Below are positions 61,264-64,000 of a stretch of DNA of 64,000 nucleotides, one piece after another. The notes below the pieces were generated by a model. The model ran no database searches. It had not been told where the DNA came from and was given only the letters and a program-made list of their open reading frames with translations. This DNA comes from Paramecium tetraurelia. Its lineage: Eukaryota; Ciliophora; Oligohymenophorea; Peniculida; Parameciidae. The DNA lies in assembly GCF_000165425.1 (NCBI RefSeq), contig NW_001799005.1, forward strand, positions 1,582 to 65,581, read 5' to 3'. How positions within the stretch are numbered: the first letter of the stretch is position 1; each line of letters opens with the position of its first letter. A program made the position numbers and the translations under genes.

Positions 61264-61554
61264 TCAGATCAACATAGTTTATAAGCAGACCCTTTTGTTA
61301 AAACCTTGTATTTTATGATACTCTCCAGTACTCCTATCAATAGGTCTAAATATTAAATGTTTCATAAAACCAGGAATCTTTCTTTGCATGAATAATTTCA
61401 CCATGCGATTATTTAATTCATCTATATTAAGAGATAATTTGATAAAATAGATATTTTAATTAAATTAGTCTAATTAGTACTCAATTAAAGGATATATATA
61501 GATAGAAATATGCTAGATAAATAAATTACAGAAAATTTAATATTAAAAATACAT
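61264..61554 (-). CDS. Hypothetical 96-aa protein
   Basis: Start MYFQYQIFCNLFIQH at 61,554, TGA at 61,264-61,266. The last 50 residues (DELNNRMVKLFMQRKIPGF, HLIFRPIDRSTGEYHKIQGF) have convincing protein-like composition, while the first 40 are AT-driven. The true start or an additional intron may lie inside. No family recognised. Confidence 0.38.
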
Positions 61555-61628
61555 TTATACAACATATTAAGTATGATTTTTTAAATCATAAAATCTAAAT
61601 TTAAAAAATTCAAGTCAATTTATAGATA

Positions 61629-62248
61629 ATGAACAATAACAAAAGTTTAAGCAAGAAGTATTACAATATTACAAATAAAAAATTAAAATTAATGATAGTA
61701 AAGAATAGAAAGATAAATTAATGATGATATTGTCAAATTAGTTCGGAGAAAAATATGATAAATAATATTCAATGTTAGAAATTCTTACACATTAAGGAAA
61801 TAGAAAAGGAACGATGCTAAAAGTCCAAAACCAGAGAATAATACCCTTTGAAATTGATGAATTTTAAAAAATTCATAAATATTATTAAATAAATATATAG
61901 AGAGAACTTGAAGATTTGCTTGAAATTCTAAAATAATCAAGGTTTACTTACAAGATAAAAGTTAAATTAAAAGGAAAGTGGATGTTTCTATTAACGAATA
62001 AGGAAAAATAACCTTATAGTTTATAGAATAATAAAAACTTGAATTTTGAATTAACGAAATCAATCATCAAATCATATTATATAATATTAGACTCCTCTTT
62101 CTAATACCATATAGACAAGAGCTTATTTTAGAGTCTTTACACAATACTATCAAATAAATTTTTTTATTTTTATAATTTATTGTAATATAGAAATTAATTA
62201 TTTAAAACCATCAAGATACGTAATTGCTGTTGTAAATTAAATTGTTGA
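61629..62248 (+). CDS. Hypothetical protein
   Basis: Starts MNNNKSLSK at 61,629; a GT-AG segment of 41 nt joins it to a frame open to TGA at 62,246-62,248. The middle (GTMLKVQNQRIIPFEIDEF, RELEDLLEILKQSRFTYKIK, LKGKWMFLLTNKEKQPY) looks like real protein. A further coding-like segment (LEQQSSLQGYLKKGKKDSL) follows in another frame to about 62,390, so the gene may be longer. The 41-nt intron is longer than others here, which weakens the model. No family recognised. Confidence 0.4.
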
Positions 62249-62518
62249 GAAACAGACTTGAACAATAGTCCTCTTTGTAGGGATACTTGAAAAAGGGAAA
62301 AAAGGACAGTTTGGATCCTTCCATTGAGAAGCTCAAAGGTAAGACCTTGATATAATTTGATACTGTTATTTAATTCAATTTGTGAGTACATTTGATATTT
62401 GATGTTTTTAGAGATTGAAGGACTTGTAAATGAGGAAAAACCTCTTTTAGTATATTATTTTATAATAAAATGTTTTTTAAGGGTTGTTATTTTGTATTTT
62501 TGAATAATATCAATATTT

Positions 62519-63574
62519 TCATTCCTATTTTACCTTTTTACAGATTTCTTCTTGTTCATGGTATGCTTTAAACGAAACAGCCAATTCATAACAACGTTAT
62601 TTCATTGACGAAATCCAAGGTACTCTTTTGTAAGTGGATATTTTCTATACAAATTCAATTGATATATAATACATCGATTTATCCAGAAGCAATAAATTTT
62701 AAGACTTATTTGGCCATATTTTGAATTTTTTCATTATTTTCTTGATCCCAAATTTCATCAAAATGTTCTAAGAGATTAAGGGGTGATTTTTACCAAGATA
62801 AGAGAGGTATCCTTCGTAAAACTTTTCAGAAGAAAAAATTTTCTTTAAATAAGAAGTATTCATGGTTTTGTTGGAAGACTCAGACCTAAAGGGAATTAAT
62901 TCTTCAATATTGTCATTGGTAGAAAAATATTCCTTATAAAATACTTTTTCGATTTCATAAGCGCTCATTGTCAATTCATTTAAGTTCATCTTTTATTTAA
63001 GGAATTTAAAGCATTTCCTGAGTATGAATTTAATTTATTCTTCTTTTGTCTTTTTCTGATTTTGATAGCGATTGATCAGTGATTCTATCAATCCATCATC
63101 TATTCTAGTCAAGATCTAAAATAATATTTATCGAATTTTTATATACTTTATATTTATTTTTCTCATTCTCCTCCAATTCCTTGATTTCCTCCTTGCAGAG
63201 ATATTCCAATAAGGATTTGAGTTCCCAGAGTATTTCGTCTTGGGTGAATTGTTTCAGAATTTCATTCTCCTTCTTTTATTTGGGTAAAACTCTTTCTGAT
63301 TGACTTTTCTTCGTTCGAATGTCAGGTTATTGTACTATCGGTATTGTTCTTTGAGATGATTAAGAAAGAAGAGATATTTGTTGAAGAGGATTGAGTGATG
63401 GTATTTGTAGATTTGATGGGTTGGTAATATTGCTTTAGAGTGCACAAAGTAAATGTAAATACTAAGGATAGCTATATAGGAGTATACTTGTATCTGTTGA
63501 AGTTATTACAATTATTGTAATTAGGGACAATATTAAAGTTATGCTAAAGTGGGAATCTATTAGAATGGATTCAT
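62519..63574 (-). CDS. Uncharacterised helical protein, five exons
   Basis: Start MNPFQQIPTLAQLQYCPQ at 63,574, TGA at 62,519-62,521, about 312 residues. Introns, all restoring frame: 63,462-63,487 (26 nt), 63,116-63,146 (31), 62,768-62,793 (26) and 62,645-62,672 (28). An N-terminal Gln/Pro/Ser-rich region (residues 10-75) leads to helical, charged sequence: FTQDEILWELKSLLEYLCKE, LTRIDDGLIESLINRYQ, SAYEIEKVFYKEYFSTND and EHFDEIWDQENNEKIQNM. No known domain recognised. The consistent exon joining makes the gene itself secure even though its role is unknown. Confidence 0.7.
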
Positions 63575-63704
63575 GTAAAAAATTAAATATTTGATCAATG
63601 TTTTTGGATTCAACTTAAAATACACGGATATTGTTAAATTAAATAAAACTGAATCTAAAATGAATCAATATATTAATCTTCTTGATAATAATTTTTATAT
63701 TTCA

Positions 63705-64000
63705 TCATAAATGAAACTCTTTCAAATATTCTAATTTTTTCAATTCTTATTTAATCCTCTCCTTATATTCATTATTGTGGAATTTCGTATCCACGGTATC
63801 AAATATAAACTGATTCAAAAATTTAATCTGTCCCAGCTCTTGCTCTAATCCAATAATCTTCTGCATAGGAGTTTATCTAAATTATATATCAAATAAGAAT
63901 ACGAAATATCAATTTATAAGGTTCTCAGATTTTATAATTTACTCAGATTACTGCAATTCAACTCTTCTACTTGGGTGTTAGAAATAAGTATTTATAAAAA
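63705..64000 (-). CDS. Coiled-coil protein, partial (5' end beyond window)
   Basis: C-terminal part of a minus-strand gene, TGA at 63,705-63,707. After probable introns near 63,870-63,900 and 63,915-63,945 the protein reads TPMQKIIGLEQELGQIKFLN and ends ERIKQELKKLEYLKEFHL, a clear coiled coil. The start lies outside the window. No family can be assigned. Confidence 0.55.

Noticed and set aside
1-64000. tRNA, rRNA and telomeric repeats
   Set aside because: No cloverleaf with a recognisable TTCGAAT-type loop, no rRNA-like sequence and no telomeric GGGGTT/GGGTTT tract was seen by eye; a covariance-model scan would be needed for certainty.

Overview
This window looks like a ciliate macronuclear chromosome, most likely from Paramecium. 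Three things support this. First, the long protein families only read through if TAA and TAG are glutamine and TGA is the only stop. Second, almost every gene is cut by GT-AG introns of about 19-34 nt. Third, several families are hallmarks of Paramecium: a cysteine-rich GPI-type surface (immobilisation) antigen, a trichocyst matrix protein, and a large NTPase with 14 WD40 repeats. Gene density is high and base composition is strongly AT-rich. Reading the window with the standard code breaks nearly every gene into short fragments.

Layout. 1-2.4 kb: decayed non-LTR retrotransposon (LINE) remnant on the minus strand with recognisable reverse-transcriptase motifs. 2.4-7.3 kb: AT-rich, no convincing gene. 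7.3-16.0 kb (-): giant NACHT-type NTPase/pentapeptide/WD40 protein with an apparent frameshift at its Walker B region. 17.1-19.4 kb (+): TPR protein with roughly one intron per repeat. 19.5-20.9 kb (-): Ulp1/SENP-like cysteine protease. 20.8-22.2 kb (-): decayed coding-like sequence. 22.25-28.8 kb (-): 2,180-residue surface antigen in one exon. 30-39.7 kb: compact run of mainly plus-strand genes (VWA protein, membrane protein, small coiled-coil protein, secreted protein, SPRY-like protein on the minus strand, S10 serine carboxypeptidase, TraB-family protein, trichocyst matrix protein).

40.3-49.0 kb: SulP/SLC26-type anion transporter (-) divergent from a prominin-like five-span membrane protein (+), a convergent coiled-coil gene (-), and a CLU (clustered mitochondria) homologue with TPRs (-). 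49.3-52.8 kb: small coiled-coil gene, P-loop GTPase-like protein, and a small twin-CX3C protein (-). 52.9-58.1 kb: RCC1-repeat/TKL kinase fusion (-), PH/C92-type papain-fold protein (+), and a DHHC palmitoyltransferase (+) whose start codon overlaps the preceding stop codon. 58.1-64.0 kb: Gln-rich coiled-coil protein, ribosomal protein eL37 (-), small Cys4 zinc-finger protein, several uncharacterised genes, and a partial coiled-coil gene at the right edge.

There is no operon-like pathway here; neighbours serve unrelated roles (cell surface, secretion, signalling, transport, mitochondrial organisation). The shared feature is extreme compactness: short divergent spacers, convergent genes whose ends overlap, and a tandem pair sharing ATGA. 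No CRISPR array, tRNA or rRNA gene was recognised by reading.
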